In this document: positions 31,313 to 39,981 of the stretch, one piece after another
Numbering within the stretch: position 1 is the stretch's first letter
How the letters are laid out: every line of letters begins with the position of its first letter
Source: Kitasatospora sp. A2-31
GTDB taxonomy: Bacteria; Actinomycetota; Actinomycetes; Streptomycetales; Streptomycetaceae
DNA length: 64,000 nucleotides
Reading direction: 5' to 3'
Assembly: GCF_022288725.1 (NCBI RefSeq)
Contig: NZ_JAKNTA010000009.1
Coordinates: 126,784 to 190,783 of the forward strand
Made by a program: the position numbers and the translations under genes
Notes under the pieces: generated by a model
The model's database searches: none
What the model was told of the DNA's origin: nothing
The model's input: the letters and a program-made list of their open reading frames with translations, nothing else

Positions 31313-32389
31313 TCAGCCGGTGGCGGCCTTGGTGACGAACTCCGTGGTGTAGGTGCGGGCGAGGTCGATCGTGCCCTCCTTGCCCTTGACGTCCGGGTGG
31401 AACGCCGCGAGCACCGCCAGCACGGTCCTGGGGCCGTCGGCGGGCATCACCCCGTCGGTGGTGAACATCGGCAGCGTCGCCTTGATCGCGGCGGCGTACT
31501 GTTCGGCCCCGCCCTGCGCGTAGTCGGCGGGCATCTTCGCGGCGATCTCCTCCGGGGTGTGGCCGGACATCCACTTGAGGGTCTTCACGAAGGCGTTGGC
31601 GAGCTTCTGGGTGGTGTCCTTGTTCTTCTCCACCCAGTCGGTGTTCATGTAGAGCGAGGACGACGGGTAGAGCCCGCCGAGCGCGTCGCGCGAGCCCTGC
31701 GGGGTGCGCATGTCGTAGAGGATCTTGCCGAGGCCCTTGTCCAGCACGGTGGCCACCGTCGGGTCGGTGGTCATGCCGGCGTCGATGCTGCCCTGCTGGA
31801 GGGCGGCGATGAAGGTCTGGCCGGCGCCGACCGCGATCGGGCTGAACTCGCTCACGGCGGTGCCGTTCTTGACGGCGAGGTACTTGGTGAGGAAGTCGGT
31901 GGAGGAGCCGATGCTGGTGACGCCGAGCTTGCGCCCCTTGAAGTCGGCGCCGGACCTGATGGCCTCGGCCTGCTTGGCGGAGACGATCTCGACCTCGCCG
32001 GGGGCCTGCGAGAACTGCACCACGGACTCGACGTTCTTCCCCTTGGCCTGCAGGTCGATGGTGTGGTCGTAGAAGCCGACGGCGCCCTGGACGTCGCCGG
32101 CGAGCAGCGCGGTGGTGGCGTTGACGCCGGCGGGCTCGCTCATCAGCTCGACGTTGACGCCGGCCTCGCCGAAGTAGCCGAGGCGCTGGGTGAGCATGGC
32201 CGGCAGGTAGATGACCTTGTCCAGGCCGCCGACCATGATCTTGACCTTGGGGCCGTCGACCTGCTGCCCGGCCGGTACGGCGGCGGCGTGGGAGGCGGAG
32301 GCGGCGTCGTTGGCGCAGGCGGTGAGGGGGAGCAGCAGGACGGCGGCGAGGGCGGTGGCGGCGGCTCTGCCGGTCGGGTTCGGGCACAT
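31313..32389 (-). CDS. ABC transporter substrate-binding lipoprotein (NMT1/SsuA type)
   Basis: A 358-residue periplasmic-type binding protein tethered by lipid. The N-terminus has TGRAAATALAAVLLLPLTAC, a lipoprotein signal with lipobox LTAC (Cys about residue 25). The mature part has NMT1-like features: VGGLDKVIYLPAMLTQRLGYF, LGVTSIGSSTDFLTKYLAV and LQQGSIDAGMTTDPT. Such proteins bind nitrate, sulfonates, taurine or pyrimidine precursors; the ligand cannot be determined. It is the third gene of the ATPase-permease-binding protein operon. Confidence 0.9.
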   Translation of the reverse strand: MCPNPTGRAAATALAAVLLLPLTACANDAASASHAAAVPAGQQVDGPKVKIMVGGLDKVIYLPAMLTQRLGYFGEAGVNVELMSEPAGVNATTALLAGDVQGAVGFYDHTIDLQAKGKNVESVVQFSQAPGEVEIVSAKQAEAIRSGADFKGRKLGVTSIGSSTDFLTKYLAVKNGTAVSEFSPIAVGAGQTFIAALQQGSIDAGMTTDPTVATVLDKGLGKILYDMRTPQGSRDALGGLYPSSSLYMNTDWVEKNKDTTQKLANAFVKTLKWMSGHTPEEIAAKMPADYAQGGAEQYAAAIKATLPMFTTDGVMPADGPRTVLAVLAAFHPDVKGKEGTIDLARTYTTEFVTKAATG

Positions 32390-32442
32390 GGGTGGGGGCC
32401 TCTCTGCGGACGGGCGGGGTGGAGGAACGGGCGGGGTGGGGG

Positions 32443-33315
32443 TCAGCGGCCGTCGCCGGAGTCGGCGGGCTTCCAGCGGAACAGCTTCTTCTCGGCGAAG
32501 GTCAGCAGCCCCTCGGTGAGCAGCGCGACGACGGCCAGGATGGTCATCGCGGCGTACACGCCGGCCGCGTTGAAGGTGCCCTGGGCCGCCGCGACGAGCA
32601 GGCCGAGGCCCTTGGTGGCGCCGATGTACTCGCCGACGATGGCGCCGATCAGCGCGAAGCCGAAGCTGACGTGCAGGCTGGTGAAGATCCAGGTGGTGGC
32701 GGCGGGGATGACCACCTGCAGGGTGACCATGCGGTTGTTGGCGCCCAGGATGCGGGCGTTGGCGACGAGGTTGCGGTCCACCTCGCGGGCGCCCTGGAAG
32801 GCGTTGAAGAAGACCGGGAAGAACACCAGCACGACGGCGGAGGCGACCTTGGAGGCCGGGCCGAGGCCGAACCAGATCAGGAAGATCGGTGCCAGCACGA
32901 TGCGCGGGATGGCGTTCAGCACCTTGATGTAGGGCCCGAACACGTCGGCCAGGAAGCGGATCCGGCCGAGTGCGATGCCCAGCAGCACGCCGCCGGTGAC
33001 GCCGAGCACCCAGCCGCTGAGGGCCTCGTAGAGGGTGTAGCCGATCTGTTCTCCGAGCGAGCCCTGAGCGGTGCCGTGGGTGATCCACTGCCAGATCTGG
33101 GCCCAGATCCGTGACGGCTGGGAGAAGTTGAACGGGTCGACGACCTCGGTCCGGGCGCAGAGCTCCCAGAGGCCGAGGAAGGCGAGCAGGACGGCGACCC
33201 GGGCCCCGTAGACGCTCAATCGGCGGTTGCGCGCGGCCCGTTCGCGGGCTTCGGTACGGCTGGCGGGGGCGGCCGGGGCCTGGGCGGCGGCGGCCACGGT
33301 GGTCTCAAGCGGCAC
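32443..33315 (-). CDS. ABC transporter permease (nitrate/sulfonate/taurine type)
   Basis: A 290-residue inner-membrane permease with about six transmembrane helices. The EAA-like coupling loop reads ANARILGANNRMVTLQVVIPA (shown in part: ILGANNRM), and GAIVGEYIGATKGLGLLV is typical of SsuC/TauC. The start GTG overlaps the 3' end of the ATPase gene by 11 bp, indicating coupling. It forms the channel of the importer whose binding protein is encoded 53 bp downstream. Confidence 0.92.
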   Translation of the reverse strand: MPLETTVAAAAQAPAAPASRTEARERAARNRRLSVYGARVAVLLAFLGLWELCARTEVVDPFNFSQPSRIWAQIWQWITHGTAQGSLGEQIGYTLYEALSGWVLGVTGGVLLGIALGRIRFLADVFGPYIKVLNAIPRIVLAPIFLIWFGLGPASKVASAVVLVFFPVFFNAFQGAREVDRNLVANARILGANNRMVTLQVVIPAATTWIFTSLHVSFGFALIGAIVGEYIGATKGLGLLVAAAQGTFNAAGVYAAMTILAVVALLTEGLLTFAEKKLFRWKPADSGDGR

Positions 33316-34138
33316 GACCCGCTCCTCTCTCGCGGGTGATGCGCACCTCTTCGCCGAGCGAGGCCCAGATCTCGCGGTACAGCTCGACGAACCGCGGTTC
33401 CAGCCGGACGGCCTCGACGGTGCGCGGGCGGGGCAGGTCGACGGTGAAGACCTCCTTGACGGTGGCCGGGCCGGCGGTCATCACCACGACCCGGTCGGCC
33501 AGCGCGATGGCCTCGTCCAGGTCGTGGGTGACGAAGACGACCGACGAGCCGGTGCCGGCCCAGAGCTCCAGCAGCTGGTCGGACATCAGGGCGCGGGTCT
33601 GCACGTCGAGCGCCGAGAACGGCTCGTCCATCAGCAGGATCCCCGGGTCGTTGACGAAGGTCTGGGCCAGGGCGACCCGTTTGCGCATGCCGCCGGAGAG
33701 CTGGTGGGGGTAGCGGTCCTCGAAGGCGGCCAGGCCGACCCGGGCCAGCCAGTCGCGGGCCCGCTCCCGGGCCTCGGCGGCCGGGACGCCGCGGAACCGC
33801 GGGCCGGCCGCGACGTTGGACAGGACGGTCCGCCAGGGGAAGACGGCGTCCTGCTGGAAGACGAAACCGACCTGCGGGTTGATCCCGCCGACCGGCACCC
33901 CGTACACCCGGACGTCGCCCTCGGTGGGCTCCTCCAGGCCGCTGACCAGCGTCAGCGTGGTGGACTTGCCGCAGCCGGTGGGGCCGACGACGGCGACGAA
34001 CTCACCCTGCGCGACGGTCAGGTCGAGATCGCGGACGGCGGTGTGCAGCGCCCCGGACGGGGTGCGGAAGCGCTTGGTGGCGCCGCTCAACTCGATCGCG
34101 GGAGCCGGCGTCGGATCCGGCACCGGGGTTGTACGCAT
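33305..34138 (-). CDS. ABC transporter ATP-binding protein (nitrate/sulfonate/taurine type)
   Basis: A 277-residue ATPase. Walker A GPTGCGKST (about residues 51-59), Q-loop GFVFQQDAVFPW, signature LSGGMRKRVALAQ, Walker B ILLMDEPFSALD and H-loop VTHD are all intact, as in SsuB/TauB. GGGAGGT lies 3 bp before the ATG. First gene of the importer operon, divergent from the CitA/DcuS-like kinase gene, which may sense a related nutrient. Confidence 0.95.
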   Translation of the reverse strand: MRTTPVPDPTPAPAIELSGATKRFRTPSGALHTAVRDLDLTVAQGEFVAVVGPTGCGKSTTLTLVSGLEEPTEGDVRVYGVPVGGINPQVGFVFQQDAVFPWRTVLSNVAAGPRFRGVPAAEARERARDWLARVGLAAFEDRYPHQLSGGMRKRVALAQTFVNDPGILLMDEPFSALDVQTRALMSDQLLELWAGTGSSVVFVTHDLDEAIALADRVVVMTAGPATVKEVFTVDLPRPRTVEAVRLEPRFVELYREIWASLGEEVRITRERGAGRAA

Positions 34139-34310
34139 GTGACCTCCCGGGTCTGTGCTTGCCCCGGGAGGCTAGGAGCGGGCCGGGCGGCGGCGGGAGC
34201 CTTCTCGGCGTACTGCGGGTTCTCCGCGTTGAGGGGTGTTCTGCTCGTTTTGCTTCCGCTACAACAGCGGGGACGCGGCTGACAGGAGCACCCCGGAAAC
34301 GTAGGGTGTG

Positions 34311-34380
34311 CCGACCACCCGGCCGACACCAGGGCCGACCACCCGGCCGACCCCAGGGCCGATGGCTGGGCCGACCACAG
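34311..34380. repeat. Imperfect 24-bp tandem repeats upstream of the sensor kinase gene
   Basis: CCGACCACCCGGCCGACACC plus AGGG (34311-34334) is repeated with one change at 34335-34358, and a degenerate third copy follows. It lies directly before the kinase ribosome site, between the divergent promoters. Confidence 0.75.
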
Positions 34381-34395
34381 GAGAGGAGGCCCCGG

Positions 34396-36042
34396 ATGAA
34401 GCACCCCCGCCGCCCCCGCCGGGTCTTCGCCCAGCTCCTGCTGAGCCAGACCGTCGTCACCGTCGGCGTCACCGTGGTGACCGCCGGGCTGTTCCTCGCC
34501 CCGGTCAGCTCCGAGCTGGACCACGACGCGATGCAGCGAGCCCTGTCGATCGCCCAGGCCACCGCAGGCGACGAGGCGATCGCCCGGGCCGCCGAGGCCC
34601 GCGACTCCGCCACCGCCCAGCGCAACGCCGAGCAGATCCGGCTGGCCACCGGCGCCAGCTTCGTCGTGGTCACCGACGTGGACGGGATCCGGCTCTCGCA
34701 CACCGACCCGGACCGGATCGGCCACCGGGTCTCCACCGACCCCGAGCCCGCGCTCAGCGGCCGCAGCGTCACCGCCATCCAGGAGGGCACGCTGGGCCGC
34801 ACGGCCCGCGGCAAGGTGCCGCTGCGGGTAGCCGACGGGCGGATCGTCGGCGAGGTGTCGGTCGGCATCAGCGACGACTCGATCCGGCGCCGGTTGCTGA
34901 AAATGCTCACCGGCATCCTGCTCTGCGCCGGCGCCGGCCTCGCCGCCGGCACCCTCGCGACCCTGGTACTGGCCCGGCGGCTGAAGCGCCGCACCCACAA
35001 CATCGCGCTGGCCGACATCTCGGCACTGCTGGTGGAGCGGGAGGCCATGCTGCACGGCATCCGCGAGGGCATGGTGGCGCTGGACGAGCACGGCCGGATC
35101 CGGCTGGCCAACGACGAGGCGGTACGGCTGCTCGGCCTGCCCGCGGGCAGCACCGGCCGGCCGATCGACGCGGTGCTGCCGCCCGGGCGGCTGGCCGACG
35201 TGCTGGCCGGGCGGATCGCCGGCACCGACCTGCCGGCCGTCCGGGACGACCGGGTACTGGTGGTGAACCGGATGGCCACGGCCGAGGGCGGCGCGGTGGT
35301 CACCCTGCGCGACCGCACCGAGCTGGAGTCGCTGGTCCGTGAACTGGACACCACCCGCAGCCTCACCGAGGCGCTGCGGGCCCAGGACCACGAGCACGCC
35401 AACCGGATGCACACCCTGCTCGGTCTGCTGGAGCTCGGCCGGCACGAGCAGGCCGTGGAGTTCATCTCGGAGCAGTCGGGCTCGCACGCGGCGGTCGCGG
35501 CCCGGATCGCCGAGCAGGTCCAGGACCCGCACGTGGCCGCGCTGCTCGCGGGCAAGACCGCGGTGGCCGGCGAGCGCGGCGTCCGGCTGGCGGTAGCCCC
35601 GGCCACCCACCTGCCGGACGCGGTGGTGGACGCCCGGGCCCTGGTCACCGTCCTCGGCAACCTGATCGACAACGCCGTGGACGCGCTGGCGCCGGGCGGC
35701 GGCGGCCGGGTGGAGGTGGTGGTGGCCGCGGCCGGAGCGACCCTGCTCGTGGAGGTCTCCGACAGCGGCCCGGGGGTGCCGGAAGGTCTGCGCGAACGGG
35801 TCTTCGAGGAGGGGTGGAGCAGCAAGGACGCGCCCGCGCACCGGCCGCGCGGGCTGGGGCTGGCGATGGTGCGGCGGCTGGTCGAGCGGACCGGCGGCCG
35901 GATCGTGCTGGACGCGGGCCCGCTCGGCGGGGCCCGGTTCACCGTGGAGCTGCCCGAGGCGCTGCACACCGCGGCCCTGCCCGAAGCCGGCCCGGACGCC
36001 CGTGGGGACCACCGGCCCACCGGACCGCTCGTGGAGGCGTGA
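34396..36042 (+). CDS. Sensor histidine kinase, CitA/DcuS type
   Basis: A 548-residue membrane kinase. TM1 about 12-35, an extracytoplasmic PAS-like sensor domain about 36-165 (ATGASFVVVTDVDGIRLSHTDP is the family hallmark, shown as VVVTDVDGIRLSHT), TM2 about 172-195, a cytoplasmic PAS about 210-315, a SPOB-type His box DHEHANRMHTLLGLLELG (phospho-His about residue 332) and a HATPase_c with NLIDNAVDAL and RGLGLAMVRRL. CitA/DcuS kinases sense C4-dicarboxylates or citrate. AGGAGAGGAGG precedes the ATG. The stop overlaps the regulator start by 1 bp. Confidence 0.92.
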   Translation: MKHPRRPRRVFAQLLLSQTVVTVGVTVVTAGLFLAPVSSELDHDAMQRALSIAQATAGDEAIARAAEARDSATAQRNAEQIRLATGASFVVVTDVDGIRLSHTDPDRIGHRVSTDPEPALSGRSVTAIQEGTLGRTARGKVPLRVADGRIVGEVSVGISDDSIRRRLLKMLTGILLCAGAGLAAGTLATLVLARRLKRRTHNIALADISALLVEREAMLHGIREGMVALDEHGRIRLANDEAVRLLGLPAGSTGRPIDAVLPPGRLADVLAGRIAGTDLPAVRDDRVLVVNRMATAEGGAVVTLRDRTELESLVRELDTTRSLTEALRAQDHEHANRMHTLLGLLELGRHEQAVEFISEQSGSHAAVAARIAEQVQDPHVAALLAGKTAVAGERGVRLAVAPATHLPDAVVDARALVTVLGNLIDNAVDALAPGGGGRVEVVVAAAGATLLVEVSDSGPGVPEGLRERVFEEGWSSKDAPAHRPRGLGLAMVRRLVERTGGRIVLDAGPLGGARFTVELPEALHTAALPEAGPDARGDHRPTGPLVEA

Positions 36043-36731
36043 TGATCGACGTACTCGTGGTGGACGACGACTTCCGGGTCGCCGACGTGCACGCCGCGTA
36101 CGTGGCCAGGGTGCCCGGCTTCCGGGTCACCGGGACCGCGCACTCTGCCGCAGAGGCGCTGGCCGCCCTGGAACGGCGCCCGGTCGACCTGCTGCTGCTC
36201 GACCACCACCTGCCGGACGAGACCGGCCTCGCCCTCGTCCGGCGGCTGCGCGAACGGCAGGTCGCCTGCGACGTGATGATGGTGACCGCGGCCCGGGACG
36301 TCTCCACCGTGCACGCGGCCATGCAGCACGGCGCCCTGCAGTACCTGGTGAAACCGTTCACCTTCGCCGGTCTGCGGGAGAAGCTCGTCGCCTACGCGCA
36401 GCTGCGGCACGCGCTGGCCGGACCGGCCGCCCGCGAGGCCGGCCAGGACGAGGTGGACCGGCTGTTCGCGACGCTGCGCAGCGCGGCGGCCCCGGCGGCC
36501 GCGCTGCCCAAGGGGCACTCGGCGCCCACCACCGACCTGGTGCTCGGGGTGCTGCGCCGGGCCGGCCGGCCGCTCTCCGCCCAGGAGGTCGCGGACGCCA
36601 CCGGGCTGAGCCGCTCCACCGCGCAGCGCTACCTCAAGCAGTTGGAGCGGGACAGCCGGCTGCGGCTGACCCTGCGCTACGGCGACACCGGCCGCCCCGA
36701 GCACCGCTACGGGCTGGCCGCCCGCGGCTGA
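36042..36731 (+). CDS. Response regulator, CitB/DcuR type
   Basis: A 229-residue regulator paired with the kinase upstream. Receiver domain: IDVLVVDDDFRVADVH, phospho-Asp in LLLLDHHLPDETG (about residue 53) and Lys in YLVKPFTFAGL. C-terminal winged-helix/HTH: LSAQEVADATGLSRSTAQRYLKQL. The ATG overlaps the kinase TGA by one base (TGATG), so translation is coupled. Targets may include the adjacent symporter or ABC genes, an inference from location only. Confidence 0.93.
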   Translation: MIDVLVVDDDFRVADVHAAYVARVPGFRVTGTAHSAAEALAALERRPVDLLLLDHHLPDETGLALVRRLRERQVACDVMMVTAARDVSTVHAAMQHGALQYLVKPFTFAGLREKLVAYAQLRHALAGPAAREAGQDEVDRLFATLRSAAAPAAALPKGHSAPTTDLVLGVLRRAGRPLSAQEVADATGLSRSTAQRYLKQLERDSRLRLTLRYGDTGRPEHRYGLAARG

Positions 36732-36814
36732 CCGGGAACCCTCGGCCGGCAGCGGCCCGGTACGCAGGCTGTCCGGAGCCGGGCCCGCGCCGGACCCCCC
36801 GCCGTGGACGCACC

Positions 36815-36845
36815 GCACCCCGGCGGCCTGGGACCACCGGGGTGC
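36815..36845. terminator. Terminator between convergent regulator and symporter genes
   Basis: 9-bp arms GCACCCCGG/CCGGGGTGC with a 13-nt loop, between the regulator stop at 36731 and the symporter stop at 36868. Confidence 0.6.
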
Positions 36846-36867
36846 GCAGCTGCGGAGGCGTTCGGGC

Positions 36868-38559
36868 TCAGGCCGCCCCGGCGCCGGTGAGGGAGCGGAC
36901 CTCCAGCTCGGCGTAGCGGTCCGCGTCGGCCGGCTCGGGCGAGGTGAGGGTGCCGAGCCAGCCGGCCAGGAAGCCCAGCGGGATGGAGACGATGCCCGGG
37001 TTCTCCAGCGGGAACCAGTGGAAGTCCATCCCCGGGAAGAGCGCCGCCTTGCTCCCGGAGACCACCGGCGAGAAGGCCACCAGCAGCACCGCCGGGACCA
37101 GCCCGCCGTACACCGACCAGACCGCGCCGCGCGCGGTGAACCGCCGCCAGAACAGGCTGTACAGCAGCACCGGCAGGTTGGCCGAGGCCGCGACGGCGAA
37201 CGCCAGGCCGACCAGGAAGGCGACGTTCATCTGCTGGGCGAAGAGGCTGAGCGCGATCGCGACCGCCCCGATCACCACCGCGGCGATCCGGGCCACGCCG
37301 ACCTCCTCGCGCTCGGTGGCAGCCTCGCGTGCGTGCTCGCCGCGTGCCCGCCGGGAGCCCGGCACGGCGGCCCGGCGGCCGCCGCGACGCGGACGGCCGC
37401 GCCAGGCGCCCGCCCAGATGTCGTGCGCGAAGGCCGCCGAGGAGGCGAGCGTCAGACCGGCCACCACGGCGAGGATGGTGGCGAACGCGATCGCCGAGAT
37501 CAGTGCGAACAGCACCACGCCGCCGGTGCTCCCGTTGCCGCCGCCCAGCACCAGGGCCAGCAGCGGGACGGCGGTGTTGCCCGCCGGGTTCGCGTGCCGC
37601 ACCTCGGCCGAGCCGACCAGCGCGGTGGCGCCCAGGCCGAGCGCGATGGCCATCAGGTAGAAGCCGCCGACCAGCCCGATCGCCCACATGGTGGAGCGCC
37701 GCGCGGCCCGCGCGGTGGGCACGGTGTAGAAGCGGGAGAGGATGTGCGGCAGGCCGGCGGTGCCCAGCACCAGGGCCAGGCCCAGGCTGAAGAAGTCCAG
37801 CCGGCTGGTGCCGCTCGCGCCGTACTTGAGGCCCGGCTCCAGGTACCGCCGCCCGGCGCCGCTGTGCTGGGCGGCCTGCCGCATCAGCTCGGCGACGTCG
37901 CCGTGGAAGCGCACCATCAGCAGCACGGTGAGCAGCACCGAACCGGCGACCAGCAGGACGGCCTTGACGATCTGGATCCAGGTGGTGGCCCGCATGCCGC
38001 CCACCGTGACGTAGACGATCATCAGACCGCCGACCGCCACGATGGTCCAGGTCCGCGCTCCGGAGCTGTTGGTGCCGAGCAGCAGGGCCACCAGGCTGCC
38101 GGCGCCGACCATCTGGGCGACGAGGTAGAAGAGCGTGACGACGACGCTGGCGCCGCCGGCCGCCGCCCTGACCTTCCGCCGGCGCAGCCGCAGCGCGAGC
38201 ACGTCGGCCAGGGTGTACCGGCCGGCGTTGCGGACGAGCTCGGCGACGAGCATCAGCACCACCAGCCAGGCGACCAGGAAGCCGATGCTGTAGAGCACAC
38301 CGTCGTAGCCGTAGAGCGCGATCAGCCCGGCGACGCCGAGGAAGGACGCGGCGGAGAGGTAGTCGCCGGAGAGCGCGAAGCCGTTCTGCAGCGGGGTGAA
38401 GTCGCGCCCGCCGGCGTAGAAGTCCTCGGCGGCGCTGCCGCGGCGGCCCACCCAGACGGTGATGGCCAGGGTGACCAGGACGATCACCGCGAACAGCGCG
38501 ATGGCCAGGTCGTGGTGGTCCCCGGTGGGGGCGACGGGGGGCGGGGTGGCGGCCCTCAT
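36868..38559 (-). CDS. Cation/acetate symporter family protein (SSS family)
   Basis: A 563-residue sodium/solute symporter with about 13 transmembrane segments. It shows FYAGGRDFTPLQNGFALSGDYLSAASFLGV (cited in part: GGRDFTPLQNGFALSGDYLS), the SSS core of ActP/MctC acetate or monocarboxylate carriers. The ATG overlaps the stop of the DUF485 gene by 4 bp. The long cytoplasmic loop near residues 405-435 is Arg-rich. The likely substrates are acetate, propionate or pyruvate, by family. The flanking two-component systems are candidate regulators. Confidence 0.92.
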   Translation of the reverse strand: MRAATPPPVAPTGDHHDLAIALFAVIVLVTLAITVWVGRRGSAAEDFYAGGRDFTPLQNGFALSGDYLSAASFLGVAGLIALYGYDGVLYSIGFLVAWLVVLMLVAELVRNAGRYTLADVLALRLRRRKVRAAAGGASVVVTLFYLVAQMVGAGSLVALLLGTNSSGARTWTIVAVGGLMIVYVTVGGMRATTWIQIVKAVLLVAGSVLLTVLLMVRFHGDVAELMRQAAQHSGAGRRYLEPGLKYGASGTSRLDFFSLGLALVLGTAGLPHILSRFYTVPTARAARRSTMWAIGLVGGFYLMAIALGLGATALVGSAEVRHANPAGNTAVPLLALVLGGGNGSTGGVVLFALISAIAFATILAVVAGLTLASSAAFAHDIWAGAWRGRPRRGGRRAAVPGSRRARGEHAREAATEREEVGVARIAAVVIGAVAIALSLFAQQMNVAFLVGLAFAVAASANLPVLLYSLFWRRFTARGAVWSVYGGLVPAVLLVAFSPVVSGSKAALFPGMDFHWFPLENPGIVSIPLGFLAGWLGTLTSPEPADADRYAELEVRSLTGAGAA

Positions 38560-39110
38560 CGCAGCTGGTCCTGGGTGTCCCAGCGCAGCGACAGGGCGGC
38601 GCGGTCCCGCTTGGTGCGGGCGTTGCGGGCGTAGAGCCAGGTGAGCAGGAAGGTCGTGGCGAACTGCAGCAGGCCGAGCAGCCAGGCCACGTTCACCGGG
38701 CCGGCCACCTGGCTGCGCATCACCGCGGGGGCGACCGCCTGGGCGGCGACGTACATCAGGTACCACCCGAGGAAGGCGCCGCCGGCGGGGAAGACGAACG
38801 CCCGGTAGCCGCGTCTGATCTCCTGGAACGCCTCGCTCGCCTGGACCGCCCGGTAGACCTCGGTCCTGCCGTCCCCGGCCGGCTCGGCCACCTCGGCGAC
38901 GGGCCGGAGCCGGGCGGGCGGAACGGGGTGGCCGGACGGCACCGGCGGAGCGGCCTGAGCGGGCTGCGCGGGTCCGGCGGCGGCGGGCCGACCGGGTACC
39001 GGCCACGCCGACTCGGGCTTCGGCCCTTCGGCCCGGGGTGCGCCGGCGGGAGCGGCCCACCAGTCGAAACGCTGCCCCTGCCCGGGACTGCTCGTCTGCT
39101 GCTGTGGCAC
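38556..39110 (-). CDS. DUF485 membrane protein, symporter partner
   Basis: A 184-residue protein. A Pro/Ala-rich N-terminal 75 residues precedes a DUF485 domain: TEVYRAVQASEAFQEIRRGYRAFVFP, then two transmembrane helices (about 115-135 and 148-168) and YARNARTKRD. DUF485 proteins are small partners encoded beside acetate-type symporters. The GTG at 39110 is chosen because AGGAG lies 5-9 bp upstream. Coupled to the symporter by a 4-bp overlap. Confidence 0.85.
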   Translation of the reverse strand: MPQQQTSSPGQGQRFDWWAAPAGAPRAEGPKPESAWPVPGRPAAAGPAQPAQAAPPVPSGHPVPPARLRPVAEVAEPAGDGRTEVYRAVQASEAFQEIRRGYRAFVFPAGGAFLGWYLMYVAAQAVAPAVMRSQVAGPVNVAWLLGLLQFATTFLLTWLYARNARTKRDRAALSLRWDTQDQLR

Positions 39111-39234
39111 TGCTGCTCCTGGACCGGGGGGTGTGCTGACCGAACCATGATGGAGGCCCGCGAACCCCGCCAACTCCCATTGCAGATACGTTCACTCGAT
39201 GAGGTGATCGATGATCCGACAGACACTCATGCGA

Positions 39235-39981
39235 CTACTGCTGCGTACCGGTGATTCCGTGCCGGAAGGCGTACGCGACGGCCTGCGCCCGGTCCCGGAC
39301 GGCCGTTTTGGCGAAGAGGTTGTTGATGTGGGTCTTCACGGTGGCCGGGCTGACGAACAGCCGTTGGGCGATCTCGGCGTTGGAGAGTCCCCCGGCGATC
39401 AGCGCCAGCACCTCGGCCTCACGGGCGGTCAGCCCGTCCGGCAGCTCCGCCGGCGGTGCGGCGGACGGCCCCGGCGGTGCCCCGACGGGCGGTGCGGAGG
39501 ACGGCGGTGCGGAGGACGGTGGTGCGGCGGCCCCGGGCTCGTCCGCCAGCCGCTCCAGCAGGCGCAACTGGACCTGCGGTGAGAGCCCGGCCGCGCCCGA
39601 GCGGACGTCCGCGATGGCGCGGGCGATCTCCTCGCCGCCCGCGTCCTTGGTGAGGTAGCCGCGCGCACCGGCCCGCAGCGCGGGGAACAGCGAGTCGTCG
39701 TCGGCGTACGTGGTGAGCACGACCACCTCGGTCTCCGGGTGCGCGGCCCGGATCCTCCTGGTCGCCTCGACGCCGTCGCAACGCGGCATCCGCAGGTCCA
39801 TCAGCACCACGTCCGGGTGGTGGCGCTCCACCAGGGCGACGGCCTCCTCGCCGTCCGCCGCGGCGCCCACCACCTCGATGCCGGGCAGCAGTCCGAGCAG
39901 CATCACGATGCCCTCGCGCACCACCGTCTGGTCGTCCGCCACCAGCACCCTGGTGGGGCGCGGCCCGTCCCGTCCGCTCAC
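39235..39981 (-). CDS. Response regulator, NarL/LuxR type
   Basis: A 248-residue regulator. Receiver: RVLVADDQTVVREGIVMLL, phospho-Asp in VVLMDLRMPRCDGVEA, Lys in GYLTKDAGGEEI. A linker of repeated APPSS/APPVG units (about 160-185) is encoded by 15-bp GGCGGTGCGGAGGAC repeats at 39488-39517. C-terminal LuxR HTH: LTAREAEVLALIAGGLSNAE and VSPATVKTHINNLFAK. The GTG at 39981 overlaps the kinase stop (GTGA), indicating coupling. The linker is unusually long and low-complexity. Confidence 0.92.
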   Translation of the reverse strand: MSGRDGPRPTRVLVADDQTVVREGIVMLLGLLPGIEVVGAAADGEEAVALVERHHPDVVLMDLRMPRCDGVEATRRIRAAHPETEVVVLTTYADDDSLFPALRAGARGYLTKDAGGEEIARAIADVRSGAAGLSPQVQLRLLERLADEPGAAAPPSSAPPSSAPPVGAPPGPSAAPPAELPDGLTAREAEVLALIAGGLSNAEIAQRLFVSPATVKTHINNLFAKTAVRDRAQAVAYAFRHGITGTQQ